From CAVVEC01 sp963747105 (GTDB lineage Bacteria > Acidobacteriota > Terriglobia > Terriglobales > Acidobacteriaceae): DNA of 64,000 bases. Position 1 is the stretch's first letter; each line of letters starts with the position of its first letter. Position numbers and translations under genes: made by a program. The notes under the pieces are model-generated. The model saw nothing but the letters and a program-made list of their open reading frames with translations. It searched no databases and was not told the DNA's origin. This document shows, piece by piece, positions 45,831 through 55,795 of this stretch. Location of the stretch: NCBI GenBank assembly GCA_963747105.1, contig CAVVEC010000001.1, positions 310,001-374,000 on the forward strand, given 5' to 3'.

Positions 45831-46607
45831 CTAGCCCACCAGCACGGCCCCACCGTTCACATTGAAAATCTCGCCTGTGATAAAACCAGCATGCGGAGTG
45901 CACAGAAACAGAATCGGCGCCGCGATTTCTTCCGGTTTGGCCACGCGCCCCAGCGGAATCGTGGCAAAAACCCTTGCCCTGGTTGGAGGATCACTTAGCG
46001 CCGGTGCTGACATATCGGTCTCAACCCATCCCGGCGCCACGCAATTCACATAAATGCCGTCTCGGGCCAACTCGGTGGATAAGCCCTTGACCATGCTGAT
46101 GACGGCGCCCTTGGTGGCGGCGTAGTCGCAGTGGAAAGCCTCGCCGCGCTGTCCGGCGGTGGAGCTGACCAGCACGATATGCCCGGCCGCGCCTCCGGAT
46201 TTTGCCTGCTTTTTCATCTGTGCGACGGAGTGTTTGATGAGCGAAAAAACGCTGTCCAAATTGATGGCCACGGTATTGCGCCATCGCGAGTCAGGCATTT
46301 GATCAACGGGCACATCTTCAGACGGCCAGACACCGTGATTGGCGACCAGAATGTCGAGGCGGCCAAAGCGCTTTACCGCATTGGCGACCAACCCGCGCGC
46401 ACTCTCGGTTCCGGAAAGATTGCAGGCCACGGCGGTACAACTGTCTTCCCCGAGTTCCTTGACCAGTTGCTCCGCTTGCTGCTTCGCCTTTTCATAGTTG
46501 AATATTACGCGGGCGCCTGCCTGCGCAAACATCCGTACCGTGGCCGCACCAATACCGCGCGAGCCTCCGGTGACGAGAGCAACCTTGCCGGAGAGGGAGA
46601 GATTCAT
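45831..46607 (-). CDS. Short-chain dehydrogenase/reductase (FabG-like)
   Basis: 258 residues. Cofactor motif TGGSRGIGAATV (residues about 14-25), NHGVWP (NAG position), active-site Ser of IVLVSSTAG and Y-x-x-x-K in CDYAATKGAVISMV. The sequence resembles 3-oxoacyl-ACP reductases and sugar or alcohol dehydrogenases of the same fold; the substrate is not certain. The residue after the first beta-strand suggests NADP(H) use (FNYEKAK). Confidence 0.9.
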   Translation of the reverse strand: MNLSLSGKVALVTGGSRGIGAATVRMFAQAGARVIFNYEKAKQQAEQLVKELGEDSCTAVACNLSGTESARGLVANAVKRFGRLDILVANHGVWPSEDVPVDQMPDSRWRNTVAINLDSVFSLIKHSVAQMKKQAKSGGAAGHIVLVSSTAGQRGEAFHCDYAATKGAVISMVKGLSTELARDGIYVNCVAPGWVETDMSAPALSDPPTRARVFATIPLGRVAKPEEIAAPILFLCTPHAGFITGEIFNVNGGAVLVG

Positions 46608-46668
46608 GCTGGATAGTTTCAGGTTTTAGATTCCAGGTTGCAAGTGAAGCATTGGAGGACGCTTGGTC

Positions 46669-49600
46669 TTAGTTGCCCGGGCTGGACGGAGCCCTTTCGG
46701 TTTTCAGCTCGTGGTAGAGGACCCGCACCAGCATCCCGTCATAGCGGATGCCGCTCAGTCTCTCCAGTTCCGCCAGGGCCTCTTCGCTGGTCTTGGCCGG
46801 GGCAAAAGAACGCTCCGTGGTCATGTTGACGTAGGCGTCAGCAACCGACAAGATGCGCGCCCAGAGCGGAATCTTCTCGCCGCGCAGCCCTCCAGGATAT
46901 CCGCTTCCGTCGAAGGCTTCGTGGTGGTGCTCGACGGCTTTTTGCAGTGTTTCGCTGCCGGGCATCGTAGCCACAATTTCTGCTCCCACGCGGGCGTGCA
47001 TCTTCACTAAATAATATTCGTCGTCGGTGAGGGGCCGGCTTTATTGAGAATGCGCTCGGGAACGAAGATCTTCCCGACATCATGCACGCGCGCGGCATAG
47101 GCCATATCGTCTACCTCTTCCGGAGACAGTCCGAGCGAGCGCGCCATCAACTCGCAATACCGAGCCACCATTTCTCCATGCCCCACGCCGTTCAGTTCGC
47201 GCAATTCCGCGGCATGGGTCAGCCCTTCAATCGACTCGCGCAGGGCCTGGAAATTACATTCTCCCTCACCGTCCTCGCCGCTGCAGAGCTTCTTCAACGT
47301 GGTGATCAGCTCATCCAGATGCTCGGGACCGGTGTGCTCGCGTCGCAGAAAGCCTTCAATGTAGCCGGAGATAAGCTGCCTCTGGACCGCGCCCCCCTCG
47401 TCGGCGCCAAACTCATCGGCGGTGGAAACTCGGTCGCCACCAGCGTGTTTGGAAACGTACATGCCCGGCATCGGCGACCCGAATGATGTCTTCCACCGAG
47501 AATCCATGCACCGGAAAGCTGGCTACGCCAAAACTGCCGGTGATGTGATGCTCCTGCAGCATGGCGTCGCTGGACAGCCAGAGGCGCAAGCGCTCGGCCA
47601 GGATTTGGGCCTGCTCGACGCCGGTTTCGGGCATCAAAATGACGAATTCGTCTCCGCCGTATCGGGCGACAACATTTGATTGCCGGCACTTCTGCTCCAA
47701 CAAGCGGCCCACGCGGTCCAAGACCAGATCTCCCTCAAGATGACCCAGGGTGTCGTTCACCTCTTTGAATTTGTCGAGGTCAATCAGAACCACCGAGAAG
47801 GGCCGCCCCGAGCGCGAGGCGCGCTTCCATTCCGAAGTGAGAGACTCCCAGAAGAAACGCCGCGTCTTGATGCCGGTGAGACCATCTGTGATCGATTGCT
47901 GTTGCAGCTTCTGAAACACAAATGAATTGTGCAGCGCCGTCGCCAGCAAGTCGGCCAGCGTGTTCATGATCAGCACATCTTCAGGCGAGAACGCGTCTTC
48001 CTCCTTGCTCTCGACATTGAGCACGCCCAGCAGTGTTTCACTGTAAGTAATCGGGATGCACAACACCCCGCGCGAATCCGACAGCACTCCCTGCAGATGT
48101 GCTTCGCCGCTGGTTTGCACCAGAGCGCTTTCGCCGGTGCGCGCGACGCGCCCGAGGATGCCCACGCCGAGCGGGATGCGCTTGCCCAGGGCTTTGGCCG
48201 TAGTGCCGGCTTCGGCCTTGATCTCGATATCTTTGCGGACGTAGTCGAAAATTCCGATCCCAATATGATCGAAGCGGAAGTTTTTCTGGATGTGGGCGAC
48301 GATCTCCAACATCATCTGCTCGGCGTCCTCGCTGGAGATGGCAGTTTTGGAGATGCTGTTGAGAAACGCCAACTGGCGCGATCGGTGCTGCTCCTCGGCA
48401 AACAGCCGGGCATTTTCCACCGCCACCGAAACTTGTCCGGCGGCGGTCTGCATCACTTCCAGATCGCGTTGCTCAAAAACGTATTCACGCGCCGTGCTCC
48501 GGGCGGCCATGACCCCGGCAGGCTTGCCACCCAGCATGATGGGCGCGGCGCAAAAACACTTGGCGGGATGCGGAGGAACGAAAGTTGTACCCAGGCGTTC
48601 GCGGGCTTTCTCCAGATCGGAGCGGATCAGCAGAGGTTGCCCGGTACGCAGGATGTACTCGGTCAAGCCGTTATCAATCTTGCGCGAGCGCTTGGGCAGA
48701 ACCTGGCCGTTCTCGATTTCCAGCTCGAAACGAAGCCGATCGCCATCCTGGAAGGCAACGTAAAAATCGCTGGTGTCAAAGATCTGCCCCAGCTCTTTGT
48801 GAACGGTGCGCAGGATTTCGTCCTGATCGAGACGGGAGCTGATCGCTTGCCCAATCTGGGTGAGGAGTTCATATTCCTTGGTGCGGCGCTGGGCATCGTG
48901 CATCACCACATAGTTTTCCAGCGTGAGCCCGATCTGCAGCGCCAGGCCAATCAGCAGTCGCAGGTTTGAGGAACCGAACATACGGCGTTCGGCGTGGGGG
49001 AAGAGAATCACGCCAAAGTTATGCTCGCGGGTCTGCAGGCTGACCGCAGTGATGTTGCCGATGTTTTCTTCCGACAGCACCTGGCGGAATTGCTCAAACC
49101 GGGCCCCGGGGAACGCGGGAAGCGGTTCGGATATCTCGGGAACGTTGTGGAAGGTCACGAATCCGCCGCGCCGATATGCCAGCTCGGAGATGTATTCGCC
49201 AGCACCACTCTTTTCCATCTTGCTGACTAACTCGGGCGAAAACCCGCGTTGCACCGAGGGCAAAACCGCACGCCAGCGCTCCGAGATATAGATCACCGCC
49301 CGGCCCGTAGGCAGCGGCGCAACCAGGCGGTCCAGAATGCCCTGCAAGCTGGGAACCAGTTCGTCCGCGGAAAGCAGCCGCATGGGATCCACGCCCAGGG
49401 TGGAAAAGGCCAGCGCGTTTTCCTGCACCGCATTGCGCTCGTTCTCAAACAGCACCATAACCATGGCGATGCCCAGCAACATCTGCGGAACCGGGCCCAG
49501 GAAATGGCCGCCGTGCCCACCATCGCGACAAACGGGTTTTGCAGTTTTCCGAAAATCATCAACACTGCCCACAATGCCAGTGAGATTGCGAGCAGGGTAA

Positions 49601-50075
49601 AGGCCAGCGAATTCTTGCGATGGGCATAGCGATAAAAATAAAAAGAGCAGTACAGGAGCACCACGCCCAGACCAACGTCCAGCGGCAGATGAGAATTCAG
49701 AACGGTTTCAGGACGGGATGCCGCCGCCACCGTCTGCGCCTTCAGATTCCACCATGCCAGCGCGATCCCGGCCACGCCCAGCGCGATGTCATACCAGCGC
49801 AGGCGAAACTTTTCCCGCATCAGGCGGGTGGATACGAAGATACAAAGCGCCATGGCCGCCAGCAGCAAAGAACTGAGGAAAGAGATTTGCGCCGACGGCG
49901 CACGAAATGCAAGCCAGGCATCGAGGCCATAGTGCAGCGTGTAAGCCGCCCAACCCAACTGCCAGGCGCGGAAATATTGGTGGCGGCTTTGCTCGTAGAG
50001 GTAGGTAAAGAGCAGGAACAGCAGCAGGGCGACGAGCCCCGGAACGAAGACTAAGTTGATGGCAATACTATCCAT
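46669..50075 (-). pseudogene. Large membrane GAF/GGDEF/HD-GYP signalling protein, three frameshifts
   Basis: One gene of about 1,135 residues spread over three frame breaks. The N-terminal part (ATG 50075, MDSIAINLVFVPGLVALLLF) has about six membrane helices. Then come two or three GAF domains (ISSRLDQDEILRTVHKEL, CAAPIMLGGKPAGVMAARST, IPLGVGILGRVARTGES), a GGDEF domain with intact ARYGGDEFVIL and an altered inhibitory site (RQSN in place of RxxD), and an HD-GYP domain with VHDVGKI and HHEAFDGSGYPGG. Breaks at about 49502 (A-run), 47464 (C-run) and 47031 (G-run) each disappear with one base added or removed. It would both make and degrade cyclic dinucleotide signals. Confidence 0.88.
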
Positions 50076-50297
50076 GTCTCGGGAAACAGTTCTCCGCTGT
50101 TTTGTAGCGCCCCTGCTGGCTTCTAACCAATGTTTTCACACCATAGTAGACAAAACAATAGTTTTCGCGGACTCAGAAGAACGTCCGGCAAACCAACCCC
50201 GGGGTAACCAGTGCAATGGTTACCAGCGGTACTTGACGCCGCCCAGCTTGACGCTTCTTTTCTGCCGCCCATAACATCGAAAGGGGACCACCCTACC

Positions 50298-51941
50298 ATG
50301 ACCGCTTCTTCCATTCCTGCCCACCCGCTGGTCCCAGGCAGCAGCCCTCGCGTGCGTTTTGCGCCTTCGCCCACGGGATTTCTTCATGTCGGCAGCGCGC
50401 GAACCTTCATCTTCAACTGGCTTTATGCCCGGCATAACCAGGGCACCATGATTCTTCGGCTCGACGATACCGACGTAGAACGCAATACCGAGGCTTCGGT
50501 GCAATCCATTTTTGATGGGCTCAAGTGGCTGGGGCTGGGCTGGGACGAAGAATACAAACAATCGGAGCGGCTGGAATTGCATCGCAGAATCGCCTGGGGA
50601 ATTTTCGAAAAAGGGCTGGCGTATCGGGATTTTGCGCCTGCGCGTACCGAAGAAAGCGAGCAATCCGGCGCGCAAGGTACATGGCTTTTCAACCCCGGAA
50701 TGCGGGAACTTTCTCGCGACGAAAGCGACCGCCGGGCCGCCGCCGGAGAGCCTTTTGCTTTGCGTTTCCGAGTGCCGCGCGAAAGCGGTGAACTGGTCCG
50801 CTTCACCGACGCCGTCTATGGCGAGCAGGCGAAGTCTGTGGCCGAAATGCGGGAACTTTCTCGCGACGAAAGCGACCGCCGGGCCGCCGCCGGAGAGCCT
50901 TTTGCTTTGCGTTTCCGAGTGCCGCGCGAAAGCGGTGAACTGGTCCGCTTCACCGACGCCGTCTATGGCGAGCAGGCGAAGTCTGTGGCCGACATCGAAG
51001 ACTTCGCCCTCCTGCGCAGCGACGGTATGCCTACCTATCATTTGGCCTCGTGCGCCGATGACGCCGATCTGCGCATCAGCCACATCATCCGCGGCCAGGA
51101 TCACTTGACCAACACCTTCAAACACATTCTGATCTTCGAAGCCGCCGGATTTGCGCCACCCCAATTTGCTCATCTTCCGCTGCTGGTCGCGCCGGATGGA
51201 ACTAAGCTGTCCAAGCGCCGTCACGGACCGGTGGTGAGCGTAACTACATATCGTGACGCCGGCTTTCTGCCGGAGGCGTTCGTGAATTTTCTAGTCCTGC
51301 TAGGCTGGTCGCCCAAGGACAACCGGGAAAGGATGAGCCGCGAAGATTTGGTTGAGGCATTCTCGCTCGAAGGCATCAATCGGGCGAACGCCGTGGTGAA
51401 TTTCAAGGAGCCTGCCGCGACACCAGAGGAAACCTTCGATCCCAAAGCCCTCTGGCTGAACGCCGAACACATCCGCGCGCTACCGGTCGAAGAGCTGAGC
51501 GCCCGTCTGCTGCCGATCGTGCGAGCTGCCGGTTCCCGGATCTCCTCCGAAAAAATGCTTGAGCTCACGCCGCTGGTCCGCGAGCGCATCAGGCTGCTTC
51601 GCGACGTCCTCGTCGTTGCCGATTTTTTCTTCGTTGACCAACTCCCGCCGTACGATCCCGCCGAACTCGTCCCCCAAAAGGGAGATGCGGTCATGGTCCT
51701 GACAGTTCTAAAGCGAGCCTGCGAAGTGCTGGCCCAAACGGAATTCAAACACGATTCACTCGACCAAGCTCTCCGCGCCGCCGCCCAGGAGTTGGGAATC
51801 AAAGCCGGACAAATGTTCCAGCCGATTCGCGTCGCCGTTTGCGGCCGCAAGAACGCCCCACCGCTGTTTGAGACGCTGGAAGTGCTGGGAAAAGAGACAA
51901 CGCTGGCGCGCATTGCGCAGGCAATGCAGAAGGTTCAGTAG
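50298..51941 (+). CDS. gltX: Glutamyl-tRNA synthetase with an internal tandem duplication
   Basis: Class I synthetase charging tRNA-Glu. ATG 50298; RFAPSPTGFLHVGSARTF holds the HIGH-type motif (HVGS) and GTKLSKRRHG the KMSKS-type motif. Residues 135-183 are repeated exactly as 184-232: MRELSRDESDRRAAAGEPFA to EQAKSVAE/SVAD occurs twice, a 147-base in-frame duplication that makes the protein 547 residues instead of about 498. The remaining sequence (IEDFALLRSDGMPTYHLAS, IRGQDHLTNTFKHIL) is normal. Whether the duplicated protein folds is unknown; assembly error is possible. Confidence 0.93.
   Translation: MTASSIPAHPLVPGSSPRVRFAPSPTGFLHVGSARTFIFNWLYARHNQGTMILRLDDTDVERNTEASVQSIFDGLKWLGLGWDEEYKQSERLELHRRIAWGIFEKGLAYRDFAPARTEESEQSGAQGTWLFNPGMRELSRDESDRRAAAGEPFALRFRVPRESGELVRFTDAVYGEQAKSVAEMRELSRDESDRRAAAGEPFALRFRVPRESGELVRFTDAVYGEQAKSVADIEDFALLRSDGMPTYHLASCADDADLRISHIIRGQDHLTNTFKHILIFEAAGFAPPQFAHLPLLVAPDGTKLSKRRHGPVVSVTTYRDAGFLPEAFVNFLVLLGWSPKDNRERMSREDLVEAFSLEGINRANAVVNFKEPAATPEETFDPKALWLNAEHIRALPVEELSARLLPIVRAAGSRISSEKMLELTPLVRERIRLLRDVLVVADFFFVDQLPPYDPAELVPQKGDAVMVLTVLKRACEVLAQTEFKHDSLDQALRAAAQELGIKAGQMFQPIRVAVCGRKNAPPLFETLEVLGKETTLARIAQAMQKVQ
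50700..50993 (+). repeat. Perfect 147-base tandem duplication within gltX
   Basis: Two identical, in-frame copies (50700-50846 and 50847-50993). Identity down to synonymous positions means it arose very recently or is an assembly artefact. Confidence 0.9.
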
Positions 51942-51948
51942 AAACCAG

Positions 51949-51991
51949 CATGTACATAAAGATTGAATATGTGTACATGCAATAGTATCCT
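51949..51991 (+). promoter_or_regulatory. vapBC promoter with overlapping operator palindrome
   Basis: CATGTACA (51949-51956) and TGTACATG (51972-51979) form perfect 8-base arms around a 15-base centre. Within it TTGAAT (51963-51968) and, 17 bases on, TATCCT (51986-51991) make a promoter. The operator covers the -35 element, fitting autorepression by the VapB antitoxin. Confidence 0.75.
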
Positions 51992-52011
51992 AGACAGAGA
52001 GGGGACACCTC

Positions 52012-52239
52012 ATGGGAACTGCAAGAAATCGGTCGCACAAACACTTTCAGTTGGATTCCGCGAAAATCAAGCGCGCCCAAAAAGCCTTGCGAGCGAAAAC
52101 CGAGACTGAGGCCATCGAGCGTGCGTTGGACTTGGCGATTGCCGAGCACGAGAGCAATCGATTGGTTCGCGAAGCTACTGAGCGCTTCGTCAAGAGTGGC
52201 ATTGACATAGAGGACGTATACGGCACGCTGGGTGGTTAG
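52012..52239 (+). CDS. vapB: VapB-type antitoxin
   Basis: 75 residues. HFQLDSAKIKRAQKALRAKT followed by ETEAIERALDLAIAEHESNR is the ribbon-helix-helix-like pattern of VapB antitoxins, with a C-terminal acidic region (SGIDIEDVYGTLGG) that would cover the toxin site. It immediately precedes the PIN toxin gene with no gap. It should bind the upstream palindrome to repress the pair. Confidence 0.85.
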   Translation: MGTARNRSHKHFQLDSAKIKRAQKALRAKTETEAIERALDLAIAEHESNRLVREATERFVKSGIDIEDVYGTLGG

Positions 52240-52668
52240 ATGCAGCCCGCCCTGTTCGACTCATCAATTTACATTACTGCATTGCAGCGAGGAGACGATG
52301 CGGCCCTGGCGCTGCGCCGGTTCGGTACCGATGCCCCCGTTTGGCTCAGCGCAGTGGTGCTCGAAGAACTCTATGCGGGCGCAGCCGACCGTGACCGCCA
52401 AGTTGTGGAACGCCTGGAGCGAGATTTTGATAGGGCGAAGCGAATCCTCGTGCCGAATCTCAGCGACTGGACTCAAGCCGGCACGGTGCTTGCTCGCTTG
52501 GCGGCAAAATATCACTACGAACAGATCGGACAGGGACGATTGACCAACGACGCACTGATCGCGATGAGCGCGGGACGACTGGGCATCAGAGTGATCACAG
52601 CCAACGAACGGGACTTCAGCAGGCTCGCCGAATTTCGCAGTTTCCAGTGGCAATTGACCGCGCTTTAA
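52240..52668 (+). CDS. vapC: VapC-type PIN-domain toxin
   Basis: 142 residues with the PIN acidic quartet: D7 (ALFDSSIYI), E42/E43 (VVLEELYAGA), D104 (LTNDALIAM) and D125 (ANERDFSRL). VapC toxins cut tRNA or rRNA loops when freed from VapB. Starts directly after the antitoxin stop, so the pair is translationally coupled. Part of the plasmid-and-chromosome stability family, here chromosomal. Confidence 0.92.
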   Translation: MQPALFDSSIYITALQRGDDAALALRRFGTDAPVWLSAVVLEELYAGAADRDRQVVERLERDFDRAKRILVPNLSDWTQAGTVLARLAAKYHYEQIGQGRLTNDALIAMSAGRLGIRVITANERDFSRLAEFRSFQWQLTAL

Positions 52669-52828
52669 CAACGTCAAGCACTGGAATATTTTGCCTGACT
52701 GCTCCGCGCCCCCTCTAGGTTCCTGCATCCTCCTACCGTACCAGTCCATCTAAATGTGGTCTTGCTTTTCACTGCGCGCAAGATCCTGCAGTCGTCCGAA
52801 TAATTCATAAAGAAAGAAGGTCCCTCTG

Positions 52829-53839
52829 ATGAAAGCCGTTCAAGTCAGCAAACCCGGTGGCAATTTTGAGATCGTCGATCGCCCCATTCCGCAACCCGGC
52901 CGCGGCCAGGTCCGGATCAAGGTCGAAGCCTGCGGTATCTGCCACAGCGATCAGTTGGTCAAAGATGGACTCTGGCCTGGCATCGAATATCCGCGTATTC
53001 CCGGCCACGAGATTGCCGGGCGCGTCGACGCCGTCGGTCCTGACGTGACTCAATGGAAAACTGGGCAGCGTGTGGGCGTCGGATGGCACGGTGGACATTG
53101 CTTCATTTGTGAACCCTGCCGCCGAGGCGATTTTCCTCTCTGCCAGTTCGAGAAGATCACGGCAATCAGTTTCGATGGCGGTTACGCCGAATACATGGTG
53201 GCTCCGGCGGAAGCCGTGGCCGCAATTCCCGACAACCTGCCTGCCGCCGAGGCCGCGCCGCTGATGTGCGCCGGAATAACCGTTTACAACTCGCTGCGCA
53301 ATGCCGGCGCTCGCTCGGGCGACCTGGTTGCGGTTCAGGGCATCGGTGGCCTCGGCCACCTGGGCATCCAATACGCGCGTCAGATGGGTTTCCGCACCGT
53401 CGCCATCGGGCGCGGCAAGGACAAAGAAGCCCTGGCCAAGAAACTCGGCGCGCACGAATACGTTGACTCTAGCTCCGGCTCTCCCGCTGCCGCCCTGCAA
53501 CAACGCGGCGGCGCCAAGGTGATTCTTTGCACGGCGCCAGATTCGAAATCGATGTCCGCTTTGATGGATGGAGTAGCGCCGAACGGCAAACTGCTGATCG
53601 TCGGAGCAGGCTTCGAGCCACTTTCGATCACTCCCCTGCAGCTCATTATGGGACGCCGAGCCATCCAGGGATGGCCCTCCGGTTCGGCCAAAGACTCCGA
53701 GGAGACCATGCAATTCAGTTCGCTCACCGGCGTCCGCCCGATGATTGAAAAGTACCCGCTGGAAAAGGCCGCCGAAGCCTACGATCAAATGATCAGCGGA
53801 AGGGCGCGTTTCCGGGTCGTGCTGACCATGGGACACTGA
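52829..53839 (+). CDS. Zinc-dependent alcohol dehydrogenase
   Basis: 336 residues of the medium-chain ADH superfamily. Catalytic zinc ligands are in EACGICHSDQ and GHEIAGRV, structural zinc cysteines in HCFICEPCRRGDFPLC, and the NAD loop in VQGIGGLGHLGIQYARQ. It resembles AdhP/AdhA-type NAD-dependent alcohol dehydrogenases. The spacing of the structural cysteines is close to normal. AAGAAAGAAGG precedes the start. No clear operon partner. Confidence 0.93.
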   Translation: MKAVQVSKPGGNFEIVDRPIPQPGRGQVRIKVEACGICHSDQLVKDGLWPGIEYPRIPGHEIAGRVDAVGPDVTQWKTGQRVGVGWHGGHCFICEPCRRGDFPLCQFEKITAISFDGGYAEYMVAPAEAVAAIPDNLPAAEAAPLMCAGITVYNSLRNAGARSGDLVAVQGIGGLGHLGIQYARQMGFRTVAIGRGKDKEALAKKLGAHEYVDSSSGSPAAALQQRGGAKVILCTAPDSKSMSALMDGVAPNGKLLIVGAGFEPLSITPLQLIMGRRAIQGWPSGSAKDSEETMQFSSLTGVRPMIEKYPLEKAAEAYDQMISGRARFRVVLTMGH

Positions 53840-54041
53840 GTTCGCAGCATCGGCGTAACTCGGCGCGGTGCTACACTCACTGTCTCGATCGAGCGGCGGT
53901 TACCGTTTGTGGCCGAAAACCCCGGAGTCACGGATCGCATTTCCTCGCTGATTTTCCCGGGGCTGCAGGGAACCCTGCGCCGTAACGCAGGAAGTCGACT
54001 CCCTGGGAATACCTTGGCGCCGGACAACCGTCTCGACACTC

Positions 54042-54491
54042 TTACCTTCGCGGCATGCGCTTTACTTGCCGCTCTCGCGCTGCCCGCGCTCCCGCAGGTC
54101 CGGTTCCCGTCGGCGGCTTCCGCATTCCTTCCAGCAGATCTCTCAACACCACCGCGTTGTTGCGCTCCTCATTCTTGGAGGCGAACAGCAACGTCAGTTT
54201 TTTTCGCCTGCCGGCCAGGCGATAGAGCTCGACGAGGGCGTCGGCAGCTTCCTGCCGCGCCAATTCCTTGAGATAGCGTTTGCGAAAGCTCATCCATCCG
54301 TCGGGATGCCCGTGGAACCACTTGCGCAAACCATCCGACGGGGCCAGGTCGCGCAACCAAACGTCCACCGCCGCCCGCTCTTTCGTGAGACCACGCGGCC
54401 ATAGGCGATCCACCAGCACTCGCGTACCGTCAGAGCGCGCAGGCTCGTCGTACACTCTCTTCATCAGCACTCGTTTCACCCTTACTGGCAT
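54042..54491 (-). CDS. DUF488-family protein (YeaO-like)
   Basis: 149 residues. RVLMKRVYDEPARSDGTRVL and VDRLWPRGLTKERAAVDVWL with RDLAPSDGLRKWFHGHPDGW are the DUF488 hallmarks. The family is thought to fold like a DNA-repair or nucleotide-processing enzyme, but its reaction is not known. ATG 54491 gives a natural N-terminus; MKRVYDEPAR at 54464 is an alternative. It is divergent from the cytochrome gene. Confidence 0.88.
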   Translation of the reverse strand: MPVRVKRVLMKRVYDEPARSDGTRVLVDRLWPRGLTKERAAVDVWLRDLAPSDGLRKWFHGHPDGWMSFRKRYLKELARQEAADALVELYRLAGRRKKLTLLFASKNEERNNAVVLRDLLEGMRKPPTGTGPAGARAARERQVKRMPRR

Positions 54492-54543
54492 GGCTTTGCT
54501 CTATTATTGTACTTCCGAAGTTTCTTCTGCGCTTCGAGGGCAA

Positions 54544-54945
54544 ATGGGACGAGTTCAAACTTGGCAATCGAGAATCGAAAACCGAAAATTGGTTTCCCTG
54601 TTTCTCTGTGCCTGTGTGCTGGGGTTGCTTGCTCTAACAGGCTGCGAGGCGGAACGCCGCCGGAGCGACGCCGAACTCGGACTCAATGCCCAGCAGGCAG
54701 CCGGGCGCCGCCTCTATGACAACTACTGCGACCGTTGCCATGCGCCCTACTCTTCCCGCGGCCGCCAGGGGCCGAGCATGAAGGGCGTGTTCCAGCGTCA
54801 GTACCTGCCCATGAGCGGGATGCCGGCCAATGATGACCGGGTCAGCGACATCATTCGGATCGGCCGCAACAAAATGCCCGGCTACGCCCAGGTGCTGGAT
54901 CAGCAGCAGATCAATGATCTGCTGGCCTATCTGCACACGCTGTAG
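54544..54945 (+). CDS. c-type cytochrome, lipoprotein
   Basis: 133 residues from ATG 54544 (GAGGGC just upstream). A lipoprotein signal (LVSLFLCACVLGLLALTGCE) with lipobox Cys34 leads to one haem motif YCDRCH (62-66). A Met ligand is likely in YLPMSGMPANDD, and the end LDQQQINDLLAYLHTL is a class I cytochrome c helix. It would be anchored in the periplasmic face of a membrane and carry electrons. The next gene starts 29 bases downstream. Confidence 0.88.
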   Translation: MGRVQTWQSRIENRKLVSLFLCACVLGLLALTGCEAERRRSDAELGLNAQQAAGRRLYDNYCDRCHAPYSSRGRQGPSMKGVFQRQYLPMSGMPANDDRVSDIIRIGRNKMPGYAQVLDQQQINDLLAYLHTL

Positions 54946-54973
54946 AAACCGAGCAGGACGATACAATATTGCG

Positions 54974-55723
54974 GTGAGTTCATTCACCACGACTCCCGTC
55001 ACGACTTCGACGCCCACATCGGATCGCCCATTTACCTGGCGGCAAAGATTTCTGCTGTGGCTGATCACGTGGGCCGGCTTTCTCGCCATCCGCCTGATCG
55101 GCCCGACGCTTCGCTTGGCCGTGTCCTCCGAAGCTGGCGCCCCGCTCGCCCTTGAAGCACGTCCTATGATTCTTGCCTTTTGGCATAACTGCATCTTTCC
55201 TGCGACATACGTCTGGCGGGACCTGCAGATCAGAGTCCTGAGCAGCGACAGCTTCGACGGCGAGTGGACGGGGCGCATTATCCGGAAATTTGGTTTTGTG
55301 AAAGTGCGCGGATCCAGCAGCCGGGGGGCGGTGCGGGCGCTGTTGGGCATGCGCCGGGAGCTCGAACAAGGCTGGACTGTAGCGTTCACCATTGACGGCC
55401 CGCGAGGCCCGAGGTTTGTGGCCAAGCCGGGGCCGGTTTTGCTGGCGCGGGCCACGGGCGCGCCCATGGCCGCATTTCACATTGCGGTGGAAAATGCCTG
55501 GGTCCTGAGCACCTGGGATCGAAGCCTGATCCCGAAACCATTTTCCCGGGCATTGATGCGGGTGAGTCGGCAGATCCCAGTCCCGGCGGACGCCGATGAT
55601 TCCCACCGGGAACGCTTTCACGCCGAACTGCAAGCGGCACTGGAACGGGTGCGGGAGTTTGCGGAAGCCAATGTGGGGAAGGTGGGCAGCGTAGAATTCC
55701 CCAGGTTCGCGGTGAAACCTTGA
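54974..55723 (+). CDS. Lysophospholipid acyltransferase-like protein (DUF374)
   Basis: 249 residues from GTG 54974. One membrane helix (FLLWLITWAGFLAIRLIG) precedes the DUF374 domain with ILAFWHNCIFPATYVW (His motif), SSSRGAVRALLGM, FTIDGPRGPRFVAKPGPVLL and HIAVENAWVLSTWD. DUF374 proteins belong to the lysophospholipid/lipid A acyltransferase superfamily. The gene follows the cytochrome closely and precedes folD, but no shared pathway is obvious. Confidence 0.88.
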   Translation: MSSFTTTPVTTSTPTSDRPFTWRQRFLLWLITWAGFLAIRLIGPTLRLAVSSEAGAPLALEARPMILAFWHNCIFPATYVWRDLQIRVLSSDSFDGEWTGRIIRKFGFVKVRGSSSRGAVRALLGMRRELEQGWTVAFTIDGPRGPRFVAKPGPVLLARATGAPMAAFHIAVENAWVLSTWDRSLIPKPFSRALMRVSRQIPVPADADDSHRERFHAELQAALERVREFAEANVGKVGSVEFPRFAVKP

Positions 55724-55795
55724 CCCGCCCACCCAGTCTCCCGCCGATTTCATATAGAATTTTCTGCTTGATTATCCACTCGGAAATGAGGGCTT

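Noticed and set aside
52805..53836. Antisense frame opposite the alcohol dehydrogenase
   Set aside because: A shadow; the plus strand has full zinc-ADH motifs.
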